This document shows positions 46,064 through 53,680 of a stretch of 60,734 nucleotides of DNA, in pieces. This stretch comes from Pelodictyon luteolum. Its GTDB lineage: Bacteria > Bacteroidota > Chlorobiia > Chlorobiales > Chlorobiaceae. The position numbers and the translations under genes are program-made. Position 1 is the stretch's first letter, and the number at the start of each line of letters is the position of its first letter. The stretch lies in the NCBI RefSeq assembly GCF_001622165.1, contig NZ_LVWG01000003.1, positions 1-60,734 of the forward strand, given 5' to 3'. Under the pieces are notes generated by a model. That model was not told where the DNA came from, did no database searches, and saw nothing but the letters and a program-made list of their open reading frames with translations.

Positions 46064-46495
46064 ATGATGAAAAAAATGACACTGATGGCACTTCTGGGTA
46101 CCACGAGCATGCTCCTCAGCACCCCGGGCTTTGCAGCGTACCGCGGCCCCGATGCGGCCGTTGTGCAGCCAAAGGGACCCCGTGCCGCAGCGGCCGCATC
46201 CGTCCGGGACATGCCTGAGAACTCGAGGGTCATGCTTGAAGGCCGCATCGTCAACAAACGCCGTGGCGACTGCTACACCTTCCGCGACCGCAGCGGGGAG
46301 ACGCTCCTGGAAATCAGGAACCGGACATGGAATGGCTTCAACGCCGACCATACCACCCTGGTCAGGGTATTCGGCAAGACCGAGCGCCGTGGACGGCAAA
46401 CCTGCGTGGAGGTCAAACAAATCGAGCGGGCAGACAGGGGCAGGATGGCGGTGGGCCCGCAGATGCGTCCCGGCACCATGGGACCCGGGCGCTGA
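46064..46495 (+). CDS. YgiW/YdeI-type OB-fold periplasmic protein
   Basis: The 143-residue protein has a signal peptide (MTLMALLGTTSMLLSTPGFA) and a BOF/OB-fold domain with VRDMPENSRVMLEGRIV, RGDCYTFRDRSGETLLEI, RTWNGFNADHTTLVRVFG and VEVKQIERA. This order closely parallels E. coli YgiW, a stress-tolerance protein. The Arg-rich tail ends GPQMRPGTMGPGR. Several in-frame ATG lie upstream; ATG 46064 (just before MKKM) is chosen because GGAG precedes it and the signal peptide begins there. It leads a four-gene unit with DUF4405, a response regulator and a kinase. Confidence 0.85.
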   Translation: MMKKMTLMALLGTTSMLLSTPGFAAYRGPDAAVVQPKGPRAAAAASVRDMPENSRVMLEGRIVNKRRGDCYTFRDRSGETLLEIRNRTWNGFNADHTTLVRVFGKTERRGRQTCVEVKQIERADRGRMAVGPQMRPGTMGPGR

Positions 46496-46553
46496 ACAAA
46501 CCTGATACGTCAATAAATTATAACCCAAAATCATCAACCAACCCGTTCAAGCT

Positions 46554-47087
46554 ATGAAACTGACCATGAAATCCTGGGCAACTCCAATCGCCGCCGGCGC
46601 CTTCCTGATCTCGGGAGTTACAGGAGTGCTGATTTTTTTCCATATTGAAACGGGGCTGGTCGAACCTGTCCACAAGTGGCTCAGCTGGCTGCTTGTGGGC
46701 GGCGTTTCCGTCCATCTCCTCGCAAACTGGAAAGCGTTCAGCCTGTACTTTTCAAAAAACTCAGCCCTTGCCGTATTTGCCGCGGCAATGCTCGTGACCG
46801 CTCTTTCAGTAATGCCGTTCTTTGGTGACGAAGAGCATGAGAAAACAGAAAAAAGGACCGCCCGAAGTCTGGTGCGCGCTCTTGAGTCCTCTTCGCTCAC
46901 TACCGTGGCGCTGGTCGTCAACGATACCCCTGAAACTCTCGACATGCGCCTCAAGAGGCGGGGCATCAAGGATACCGACCCATCTATGACCGTAAGCGCC
47001 ATTGCTGATGCAAGCGGCATGGAAGCCGGTGACGTGCTGGCAATCCTCGTCGGAGGGAAAAACGGACACGAAAAAGGCAACGACTGA
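46554..47087 (+). CDS. DUF4405 membrane protein with C-terminal soluble domain
   Basis: The 177-residue protein has three hydrophobic segments: TPIAAGAFLISGVTGVLIFF, KWLSWLLVGGVSVHLLANW and LAVFAAAMLVTALSVMPFF. Their His (HIE, VHKW, VHLL) could bind heme, as in the DUF4405/cytochrome-b-like group. The soluble C-terminal part (about 90-177) includes RLKRRGIKDTDPSMTVSAIA, reminiscent of the small domain attached to such proteins. It sits 10 bp before the response regulator gene and may supply a redox or membrane signal to the kinase; this is inferred from context. Confidence 0.75.
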   Translation: MKLTMKSWATPIAAGAFLISGVTGVLIFFHIETGLVEPVHKWLSWLLVGGVSVHLLANWKAFSLYFSKNSALAVFAAAMLVTALSVMPFFGDEEHEKTEKRTARSLVRALESSSLTTVALVVNDTPETLDMRLKRRGIKDTDPSMTVSAIADASGMEAGDVLAILVGGKNGHEKGND

Positions 47088-47097
47088 ACAGGAACCC

Positions 47098-47796
47098 ATG
47101 CGACTGCTGATCATTGAAGACGAACCGGGAATAGCCCGCTTTCTCAAGGAGGGTCTTGAAGAGGAGCACTTTGCCGTCGACACGGCCTTCGACGGAGAAA
47201 GCGGGCTTGAGCTCGGCATGAGCAACGATTACGACCTCTGCCTGATAGACTGGATGCTGCCGAAACTGAGCGGCATCGAAGTCTGCCGCCAGCTCCGCAA
47301 AGCCGGTTCGGCAGTTCCGGTCATTTTCCTCACCGCCCGCGATACCCTCGACGACGTCGTCTTCGGCCTCGGGGCGGGTGCGGACGACTATGTAAAAAAA
47401 CCGTTCGCATTCGAAGAACTCCTGGCCAGGATCCGCGCCCGCCTGCGACAGAACACACCAACCACGGGCCCGCTCACTGCAGGTGCACTTTGGCTCGATC
47501 CGGAAACACACCGGGCAGGGTGCAATCGGCATGATCTCACCCTTACACCCAAAGAGTTCGCCCTGCTTGAATACCTCCTGAGGAACCTTGACAGGGTCTG
47601 TACGAGAAGCCGCATCATCGAGCATGTCTGGGACATCCATTTTGATGCTGACACCTCAGTCATCGACGTCTATGTCAATTTTCTCCGCCGCAAACTCGAA
47701 GCCGCAGGATGCACGGGCCTCATCAAGACCGTCCGCGGGGTCGGCTATGTCATCCGAACACCTGAAGCAAACAACGAGGAGAAGAGTAACGAGTGA
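47098..47796 (+). CDS. OmpR-family response regulator (QseB/CusR-like)
   Basis: The 232-residue regulator has IIEDEPGIARFLKEGLEEE (receiver start), phosphoacceptor Asp in CLIDWMLPKLSGIE (about 51), FLTARD and the conserved Lys in YVKKPFAFEELLARIRARL. The C-terminal winged helix has LTPKEFALLEYLLRN and VIDVYVNFLRRKLE then TVRGVGYVIR. The start is ATG 47098, directly at the receiver; an upstream start in frame would overlap the DUF4405 gene. It overlaps the kinase start (GTGA) and should control its own unit. Confidence 0.93.
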   Translation: MRLLIIEDEPGIARFLKEGLEEEHFAVDTAFDGESGLELGMSNDYDLCLIDWMLPKLSGIEVCRQLRKAGSAVPVIFLTARDTLDDVVFGLGAGADDYVKKPFAFEELLARIRARLRQNTPTTGPLTAGALWLDPETHRAGCNRHDLTLTPKEFALLEYLLRNLDRVCTRSRIIEHVWDIHFDADTSVIDVYVNFLRRKLEAAGCTGLIKTVRGVGYVIRTPEANNEEKSNE

Positions 47797-49211
47797 GTCT
47801 TCGGAACCGCATAGCGGTATACTACACCGCAGCCACAGCCGTGCTCATCGCACTGGTCTTCACCACGGTCTACCTGATGGTAGAGGGTGTGGTCTACCGG
47901 CACTTCGACCAGGAGCTGACGATGGCGGCCGCAAGGGTTGTGAGCATCACGGATGGACGCCTGAATGACCGGCGCCCGATGGAAATGGAGGATTCTGACC
48001 GGGAAAAAGAGGACGATGAGCACCGCAAGCACCGCCGTGAACGCTTGAGGACGGAGTTCATACAGTACTCCGCTGCCGATGGCACCCCCATCTCCCGCTC
48101 CGGCAATCTGGGACTGAACGCCCTTCAGGTAAAGACGGGCTCCACCGCTACCATCTACTTCAACACGACGGTCGGCGGGCTTGCGGTCCGGCAGATCCAG
48201 CTCCCGGTTGAGGGTAACGGAGACCCTCAACCCAGATGGATCAGCGTGGCGCGTCCTCTCGGGGACGCCATCGCCATGCTCCTAGACCTCAGAAGTGTTC
48301 TCATGCTGTCGTTTCCAGCCATACTCATAACCCTCTTCGCCCTCACCCGCGCCATTGCAGCCAAAAGCATCCGACCGGTCGAAGAAGCAATCATGGCAGC
48401 CGAAAACATCACCAGGGAACATTTCGAGCGCCGCATACCCCTGCCAGCGAACCGTGATGAGCTTTACCGGCTCTCTGCAACGTTCAACGCGCTCCTCGAC
48501 CGCCTCCAGGAGGCATTCAACCGGGAAAAGCAGTTCACGGCAGACGCATCCCACGAACTGAAAACCCCACTTTCTGCAGTGCAGGGCACCCTGGAGGTGC
48601 TCATCCGCCGTCCAAGGGAGCGGGAGCACTATGAAGAGCGCATCCGATTCTGTCTGCTGGAGCTGCATCGCATGGCAGGCCTCATAGAGCAACTCCTCCT
48701 GCTTGCACGCCACGATGCCAGAGAGGTATCCGCCACCCTCCGCTCCATCGACATCAATGCACTCATCCGTGAGGTAGCTGAGCGACAGGAATCGCGCGCC
48801 GGAGAAAAGGAAATCAGCATCCGGGTTCCAGAGGAGTCAAGCTTCATCGTAGCGGCTGATCGGGAAATGCTCGGCATCATCCTTGACAATATCATCGCCA
48901 ATGCTGTGAACTACTCCCCCCGGTCAAGAACGGTCACAATCAGAACCGGCACGGAAAACGGACTGCCGTTCTGCACCATCAGCGATATGGGGAAGGGCAT
49001 CGAGGAAAGTAAGCTCGAGGCGGTGTTTGAGCGATTCTACCGGGTCGACGCGTCCAGAAGCATCGGTTCGGGAGGTTCGGGGCTAGGGCTCTCCATCGTC
49101 AAAAAACTGGCGGACCTGCAGGGAATAACGGTACGGGCGGAAAGCCGGCCTGGAGAAGGTGCCACGTTCCGACTGCTCTTCCCCTACCCTTCAGACAGTT
49201 CCAGCAGGTAG
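47793..49211 (+). CDS. Membrane sensor histidine kinase (QseC/CusS-like)
   Basis: The 472-residue kinase has transmembrane helix 1 (YYTAATAVLIALVFTTVYLM), a periplasmic region of about 130 residues, helix 2 near residue 170-190, a HAMP linker, the H-box FTADASHELKTPLSAVQG (about 245-262), N-box NIIANAVNYSP (about 365) and G-boxes DMGKGI and GSGGSGLGLSIVKKLA. All catalytic motifs are intact. It starts with GTG 47793 overlapping the regulator stop. Its last 28 bp overlap the 3' end of the convergent LuxR-type gene. Confidence 0.93.
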   Translation: MSLRNRIAVYYTAATAVLIALVFTTVYLMVEGVVYRHFDQELTMAAARVVSITDGRLNDRRPMEMEDSDREKEDDEHRKHRRERLRTEFIQYSAADGTPISRSGNLGLNALQVKTGSTATIYFNTTVGGLAVRQIQLPVEGNGDPQPRWISVARPLGDAIAMLLDLRSVLMLSFPAILITLFALTRAIAAKSIRPVEEAIMAAENITREHFERRIPLPANRDELYRLSATFNALLDRLQEAFNREKQFTADASHELKTPLSAVQGTLEVLIRRPREREHYEERIRFCLLELHRMAGLIEQLLLLARHDAREVSATLRSIDINALIREVAERQESRAGEKEISIRVPEESSFIVAADREMLGIILDNIIANAVNYSPRSRTVTIRTGTENGLPFCTISDMGKGIEESKLEAVFERFYRVDASRSIGSGGSGLGLSIVKKLADLQGITVRAESRPGEGATFRLLFPYPSDSSSR

Positions 49212-50482
49212 GACTTGATCGAGCGGTGCCTGCCGATGCCGCGCTTTTTGTGGATGCGGTAGCGCAGGCTCTCCACTCCGCGCGCAGAAACACCCATCAT
49301 GCCCGACAGTTCCCGGTTCGTAGTGTTGTGCTTCATGAGAAGCAACGTCTGAAGCTCCCGCGGCGTAAGGCTCGGATGGATCTTCTCCAGAAGTGTGATG
49401 AAGGCCCGGTCCCGTTCGGCAAAACGAATGCCCGCCTGAGCATCCGCAATCGGAGCGGAGCTTCCGGAGGAAAACAACGATCGACATGTCGCAGCAATCC
49501 CCGCACCCCGCCCCGCATCGTCCTCCAGCGCCATAACCTTTCGGGCAATCGCAGCAAGCGCAGCCCTTTTCTCGGCGACCGAACGCGAAACACTCTCCAA
49601 CTTTTGTTCCTGCGAACACAACTGCAACAGCAGCCTTGATCGTTCTTCTTCAAATCCCTGAAGGGCTTGCCGGTGCAGTTCCATCTGCGCCTTCATGTGG
49701 TGTTTTTTCCGATCGAGACGCTGCTCATAGGAGCGGCGGAGGTCCGCCATCTCAGCCTGATGCTCGGCGGCTCTTGAGCGAAGGTCGTCCTGCATGCATG
49801 CAATGGAGCGAAGAAACGGATAGTATGGACTGTCAGCGGCCGGAAAAGGAACAACCTGATCAAGCATATTGAACCATGTCATCTTTGCCACGGCACAAAG
49901 AAACTCCTGCAGGCGGGCATGCCCCTCATCCTTTGAAGTGCCCCAGAACGACGCTTGCGGCAGGGTACCGCTCTTAAAGGCAAGGGTGCTTTCCACCGCG
50001 TCCTTGAAACTGTCGGCAAAGATGACCTCAATCTGAGCCGGAACCACCGATGCGGCAGTCTCCATCATGGTCCTGAACGACGGGCGAAGGTTATAGAACA
50101 CGATCAGCCTCAAGCTCGGAGACCACCGGTATAACAGATTGGTGATGTCTTTTTTATAGCCCCATGACATACCATCGACATCCTGGAGGTTCCAGATCCA
50201 GTGGATCGGGCTGCCCCGAAGCACGGGACTGTCAATGACCGAATGGATGAGATCGTTATCCATATAATCCAGCACAACCGGCACGTCGGCCACCACCCTG
50301 CTGTGGATGATGTCATTGCCGATAACCGAAATCTCCTTGACGTAGCCGGCTGATCCATGCCGGACCGACCACTCGGGAAGGCGGGTAACGGGAAGATGTG
50401 AAACACTGCATCGTTCCATTCCGTGAGGGGGAAAAATCTGGCGGAAAGCTCCGTCTTTAAATGTAGCCCCATTCGTGGACAT
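49184..50482 (-). CDS. LuxR-type transcriptional regulator with unassigned N-terminal domain and coiled coil
   Basis: The 432-residue protein ends in a GerE/LuxR helix-turn-helix (about 365-425: SLTPRELQTLLLMKHNTTNR, then SGMMGVSARGVESLRYRIHK). Residues about 255-330 are a long charged coiled coil (RRSYEQRLDRKKHHMKAQME). The N-terminal 200 residues have the strand/helix pattern of a STAS-like or small-ligand domain (VPVVLDYMDNDLIHSVIDSP, HWIWNLQDVDGMSWGYKKDI), but no family is recognised. The start is ATG 50482; an open frame further upstream runs antisense to a ferredoxin gene. It is divergent from two ferredoxins, which it may regulate. Confidence 0.75.
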   Translation of the reverse strand: MSTNGATFKDGAFRQIFPPHGMERCSVSHLPVTRLPEWSVRHGSAGYVKEISVIGNDIIHSRVVADVPVVLDYMDNDLIHSVIDSPVLRGSPIHWIWNLQDVDGMSWGYKKDITNLLYRWSPSLRLIVFYNLRPSFRTMMETAASVVPAQIEVIFADSFKDAVESTLAFKSGTLPQASFWGTSKDEGHARLQEFLCAVAKMTWFNMLDQVVPFPAADSPYYPFLRSIACMQDDLRSRAAEHQAEMADLRRSYEQRLDRKKHHMKAQMELHRQALQGFEEERSRLLLQLCSQEQKLESVSRSVAEKRAALAAIARKVMALEDDAGRGAGIAATCRSLFSSGSSAPIADAQAGIRFAERDRAFITLLEKIHPSLTPRELQTLLLMKHNTTNRELSGMMGVSARGVESLRYRIHKKRGIGRHRSIKSYLLELSEG

Positions 50483-50611
50483 GAACAAATACTTCGTAAT
50501 TGCACCAAGCAAGGACAGGAACTCTGCGCCGGCGGGTGCTGTTGTAAACTGACGAAGCCTGCCTCCCGTAGCCGGGAGGAACATCGACAATCTAAAAGAG
50601 GGAGAACCACC

Positions 50612-50800
50612 ATGGCACACCGCATCACAGAGACATGCACCTATTGCGCTGCATGCGAACCCGAATGCCCTGTCAATGCGATTTCGGCAGGAGAAGAGAT
50701 TTACGTCATCGATGAAGCCGCATGCGTCGACTGCATCGGCTACCATGATGAAGCGGCATGCGTGGCCGTCTGTCCGGTCGACTGCATCATCAAAGTATGA
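50612..50800 (+). CDS. 2[4Fe-4S] ferredoxin (first of pair)
   Basis: The 62-residue protein has cluster motif 1 CTYCAACEPECPVNAIS and motif 2 CVDCIGYHDEAACVAVCP plus a ninth Cys in PVDC. The CX2CX8CX3CP spacing of motif 2 is the extended form of Chlorobium-type ferredoxins, which carry low-potential electrons from the type I reaction centre to pyruvate and 2-oxoglutarate synthases for the reverse TCA cycle. A GGGAG site precedes the ATG. It lies 130 bp from the divergent LuxR-type gene. Confidence 0.95.
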   Translation: MAHRITETCTYCAACEPECPVNAISAGEEIYVIDEAACVDCIGYHDEAACVAVCPVDCIIKV

Positions 50801-50979
50801 GCCGATGTTCCACCTTCGGGGCATGTGGGATCGCACTCGCGGGTAGCCTTCGTACAACGAAACCGGAGGAAAAGGCGCGCGGAGTTTTTTTTCGGGCGGG
50901 AAATTATCTTATATTGATAAACTTGTATTGAATCGTTCTTTTTTACCTGTTTTAACAACTCTTAAGCGAGGAAGTCAAT

Positions 50980-51168
50980 ATGGCACTCTACATTACCGAA
51001 GAATGCACCTACTGCGGCGCCTGTGAGCCCGAATGCCCGGTCACCGCAATTTCAGCCGGCGACGACATCTACGTCATCGACGCAGCAACCTGCACCGAGT
51101 GTGCCGGTTACGCCGATGCTCCCGCCTGTGCAGCAGTCTGCCCTGCAGAGTGCATCGTTCAGGGATAA
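50980..51168 (+). CDS. 2[4Fe-4S] ferredoxin (second of pair)
   Basis: The 62-residue paralogue has motif 1 CTYCGACEPECPVTAIS and motif 2 CTECAGYADAPACAAVCP and ends AECIVQG. It is closer than its neighbour to the classic Chlorobium ferredoxin sequence (start MALYITEECTYCGACEPECP). GAGGAAG lies 7 nt before the ATG. A 180-bp AT-rich gap separates the two genes, so each may have its own promoter. A terminator hairpin follows. Confidence 0.96.
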   Translation: MALYITEECTYCGACEPECPVTAISAGDDIYVIDAATCTECAGYADAPACAAVCPAECIVQG

Positions 51169-51191
51169 GCTCCGGAAACGGGCCCCAATCG

Positions 51192-51420
51192 AAAAGAGGC
51201 TGTCTCAGAATCAACGCTGGGACAGCCTTTTTTGCGTTCACAGCATACCCTTGATGTACTGAGATGCGGGTCCTGAGGACCACCAGCCTCAGTAGCTCAT
51301 AACAATGACTGACGGATGAGTGACGCAGGAGTGACGAAGGAATGATGAGTGACGAAAAAGGGCCGCCATTGCAGGCAGCCCGTTTGTGTCTGTTGCTGTC
51401 CTTTTGAGACAGCCTCTTTT
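51192..51420. repeat. 229-bp segment bounded by a perfect 16-bp inverted repeat (MITE-like)
   Basis: AAAAGAGGCTGTCTCA at 51192-51207 is perfectly inverted at 51405-51420. Each arm also forms a separate hairpin with a T-run. Inside are a third hairpin at 51360-51381 (GGGCCGCC / GGCAGCCC, one mismatch) and three GAGTGACG copies at about 51310-51355. No coding potential is seen. No target duplication is evident, so mobility is unproven. Confidence 0.6.
51197..51233 (+). terminator. Terminator after the second ferredoxin gene
   Basis: The stem AGGCTGTC / GACAGCCT (8 bp, 16-nt loop) is followed by TTTTTT, 28 bp after the ferredoxin stop. Confidence 0.85.
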
Positions 51421-51423
51421 TTT
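51395..51423 (+). terminator. Second plus-strand hairpin with T-run
   Basis: GCTGTC / GACAGC with a 7-nt loop is followed by CTCTTTTTTT. There is no gene between the first terminator and this one on the plus strand. It may insulate the microprotein gene that follows. Confidence 0.6.
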
Positions 51424-51470
51424 GTTATCATCCTTAAACGACCTACACCAACCCACCCCGGCATGTCGGC

Positions 51471-51644
51471 ATGATCAAAAACGCCCTCCTTACCATCCTT
51501 ACATCGCTGCAACTGCTGCTGGCGGGCATCTGGCTCGTCATCCGCATCGTGCTGGAATACTTCGGGATCATCAGCGACGGAAACGACCGCACGACCGGAA
51601 TCAAGGGGCTGAGGGACGAATACAAAAAAGCCAACTACCGCTAA
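51471..51644 (+). CDS. 57-residue membrane microprotein
   Basis: The ATG frame begins MIKNALLTILTSLQLLLAGI and continues through one hydrophobic helix (about residues 5-30). A charged tail ends GLRDEYKKANYR. Such single-helix proteins with a basic tail are common but hard to assign; no family is recognised. There is no good Shine-Dalgarno match. It is convergent with the PASTA gene, whose stop lies 26 bp downstream. Confidence 0.5.
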   Translation: MIKNALLTILTSLQLLLAGIWLVIRIVLEYFGIISDGNDRTTGIKGLRDEYKKANYR

Positions 51645-51669
51645 CCGCTACAAGTCTGGCGGTGCAATA

Positions 51670-52404
51670 CTATTCAGCGGTCACCACGGTAAGATCGACG
51701 GCCTGCCCCGGGGATACATAGGCGCTGACCGCGGGACGCTGGCTGATGACGGTGTTCGGCACCAGAATCGCGGAATACTCCTTCGTCACCCTACCCCGCT
51801 TGAGACCAGCCTCTGTAATGACCTTGTCGGCCTGTGAAAGCGACATGCCGAGCACGTCAGGCACAATAAGCTTCTCCATTCCCTCATCCGACTCTTCGAA
51901 GCGTCCCACTATCAGCGAAACCGATGAACCGGCCTTGACCGATACCCCTGCCGGAACTGATTGGGAGAGCACCCGTCCGTCCTCATCGCGGCTGCGGACG
52001 GGGCTGATCTGCACGTCGTCAATGGCGATATCCATCCGCGCCATGGTCTGCAGTGCATCGGACTGGATGCGTCCCACGAGATCGGCCATGGGATAACTCG
52101 GTTTTTCCCTCCTGTTCAACACGAGATAAATGTCACGCCCCTTTTTGACCCTCTGGCCGGCGGCAGGCGACTGAGATAAGACAATGGTCGAGTCCACGCC
52201 GCTTATGTACTTCACGTGGTAGCGCTGTCTCGGATCGAACCCCTCCCAACGCAGTTTGGAAGCTGCATCGTCATACTGGAGGCCTGTCACATCGGGAACG
52301 GTGACAGCACTGCCAAGGGAAACGTACCAGGGCATGATCACCCTGTCTATAACCCCGGCAACAAGAAAAACTATAAGAAAAATCAGTCCGGCTTTTTTCA
52401 TCAT
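51670..52404 (-). CDS. Membrane-anchored PASTA-domain protein
   Basis: The 244-residue protein has one N-terminal transmembrane helix (GLIFLIVFLVAGVIDRVIM) and three PASTA repeats. The first is at about 34-100 (VTVPDVTGLQYDDAASKLRW), the second, less regular, at about 100-165, and the third at about 175-242 (LIVPDVLGMSLSQADKVITE). PASTA domains bind peptidoglycan and usually belong to Ser/Thr kinases or PBPs, but no kinase or transpeptidase domain is present. It may act as a cell-wall sensor or scaffold. Polyprenyl synthase is encoded upstream on the same strand. Confidence 0.88.
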   Translation of the reverse strand: MMKKAGLIFLIVFLVAGVIDRVIMPWYVSLGSAVTVPDVTGLQYDDAASKLRWEGFDPRQRYHVKYISGVDSTIVLSQSPAAGQRVKKGRDIYLVLNRREKPSYPMADLVGRIQSDALQTMARMDIAIDDVQISPVRSRDEDGRVLSQSVPAGVSVKAGSSVSLIVGRFEESDEGMEKLIVPDVLGMSLSQADKVITEAGLKRGRVTKEYSAILVPNTVISQRPAVSAYVSPGQAVDLTVVTAE

Positions 52405-52479
52405 AACAAGAGAAAATCATAATCAGGTTCATAAAAGCACAAGGAGCGCTTCTGGCCGCACCAGGATAGCGCGGCAAGC

Positions 52480-53454
52480 TCAGTGCTGGCGGTTCATTAC
52501 AAAATCGACCAGGTTCATAAGCGCCGTCTTTGCCTTTCCCTCAGGAAATGGCTGAAGGGCAGCTCTCGACTCGTCGGCAAAGCGTTCAGCCACGCCTGCG
52601 GCATAGGTGAGCCCGTCCATACGCTTCACAAACTCAATAACCTCGCCCCGCTTCAGCGCGCGTTTTCCGGAGTTCTTCAGGATGGAGCGGATCCGCCTCG
52701 CTTCGGAGGGGGCAGCATTCGAGAGAGCATGGATGAGCGGCAGGGTGATTTTCTTGTCGCGGATGTCGATGCCCATCTCCTTGCCGGTTTTTTTTGAGTC
52801 GCCGGTATAATCAAGAAGATCGTCACGGATCTGGAAGGCAAGCCCCAGGTGCTCCCCATAGCGCTTCATGGCGAGTATGCTCTTCTCGTCCGACGTTGCG
52901 CTGAGGGCACCCATGGCGCAGGAGGAGGCAATGAGGGAAGCCGTCTTGTCGGAAATGACGGAAAGATAGTCCTCCTCGGTGATGTCCAGGCTCCGGGTCT
53001 TCTGTATCTGGAGAATTTCGCCTTCACTCATGCGGCGTACTGCATCAGAAACCTGATGCAGAAATCCGTAGTCACCCGAGTCGAGCGAATAGAGCAGGCC
53101 CCGGGAGAGGAGGTAGTCGCCGATGAGAACGGAAATCTTGTTTTTCCAGATCGCATTGATAGAGGGAAGCCCCCGGCGCATCTCGGCGCCGTCGACAACG
53201 TCGTCATGGATCAGGGTAGCCGAATGCAGAAGCTCGACCATGATGGCGGCACGGTAGGTCGCATCCGTCACGCCTCCCGAGACTGCGGCGGAAAGCAGGA
53301 CCATCGCCGGCCGGATCTGTTTGCCCTGCTGGCGGAGCACGTACCGGGTAACCTTGTCGACCAGTGTATTCTGGGCATGCAGCAGCTCCCGATACTTCTT
53401 CCGGAAAATCTCGAGTTCATCGGCCACCGATGCCGTTACTTCATTGATATTCAA
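52480..53454 (-). CDS. Polyprenyl diphosphate synthase (octaprenyl/solanesyl type)
   Basis: The 324-residue trans-prenyltransferase has the first aspartate-rich motif LIHDDVVDGAEMRRG (about 81-95) and the second QIRDDLLDYTGDSKKTGKEM (about 210-229), plus GKQIRPAMVLLSAA near residue 46. It elongates FPP to the long chain used for quinones or for undecaprenyl-like carriers. In this lineage, menaquinone side-chain synthesis is the likely role; exact chain length cannot be read. It is divergent from tatC. Confidence 0.92.
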   Translation of the reverse strand: MNINEVTASVADELEIFRKKYRELLHAQNTLVDKVTRYVLRQQGKQIRPAMVLLSAAVSGGVTDATYRAAIMVELLHSATLIHDDVVDGAEMRRGLPSINAIWKNKISVLIGDYLLSRGLLYSLDSGDYGFLHQVSDAVRRMSEGEILQIQKTRSLDITEEDYLSVISDKTASLIASSCAMGALSATSDEKSILAMKRYGEHLGLAFQIRDDLLDYTGDSKKTGKEMGIDIRDKKITLPLIHALSNAAPSEARRIRSILKNSGKRALKRGEVIEFVKRMDGLTYAAGVAERFADESRAALQPFPEGKAKTALMNLVDFVMNRQH

Positions 53455-53680
53455 CAGCTCCCCGGTCTTAATGGGTGAAAGGACGATACAATGCCCTGCA
53501 ATTTACAAATATCGCGATTCCGCATGCAAATAAAATAACGACGCGGCATGTAGCGCACCACAGGGCGATGCCGCTATCGGAGCGAGCAGGAAACAATGTT
53601 TGCCAACGTGCATCTTTGTTGCTATGTTTTGAAAGCTGCGCCATGACTCCCGAGCGACCACCTCCACAGAGAACCGAGCG

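Noticed and set aside
50483-50857. N-terminal extension of the LuxR-type regulator
   Set aside because: It runs antisense through the first ferredoxin gene.
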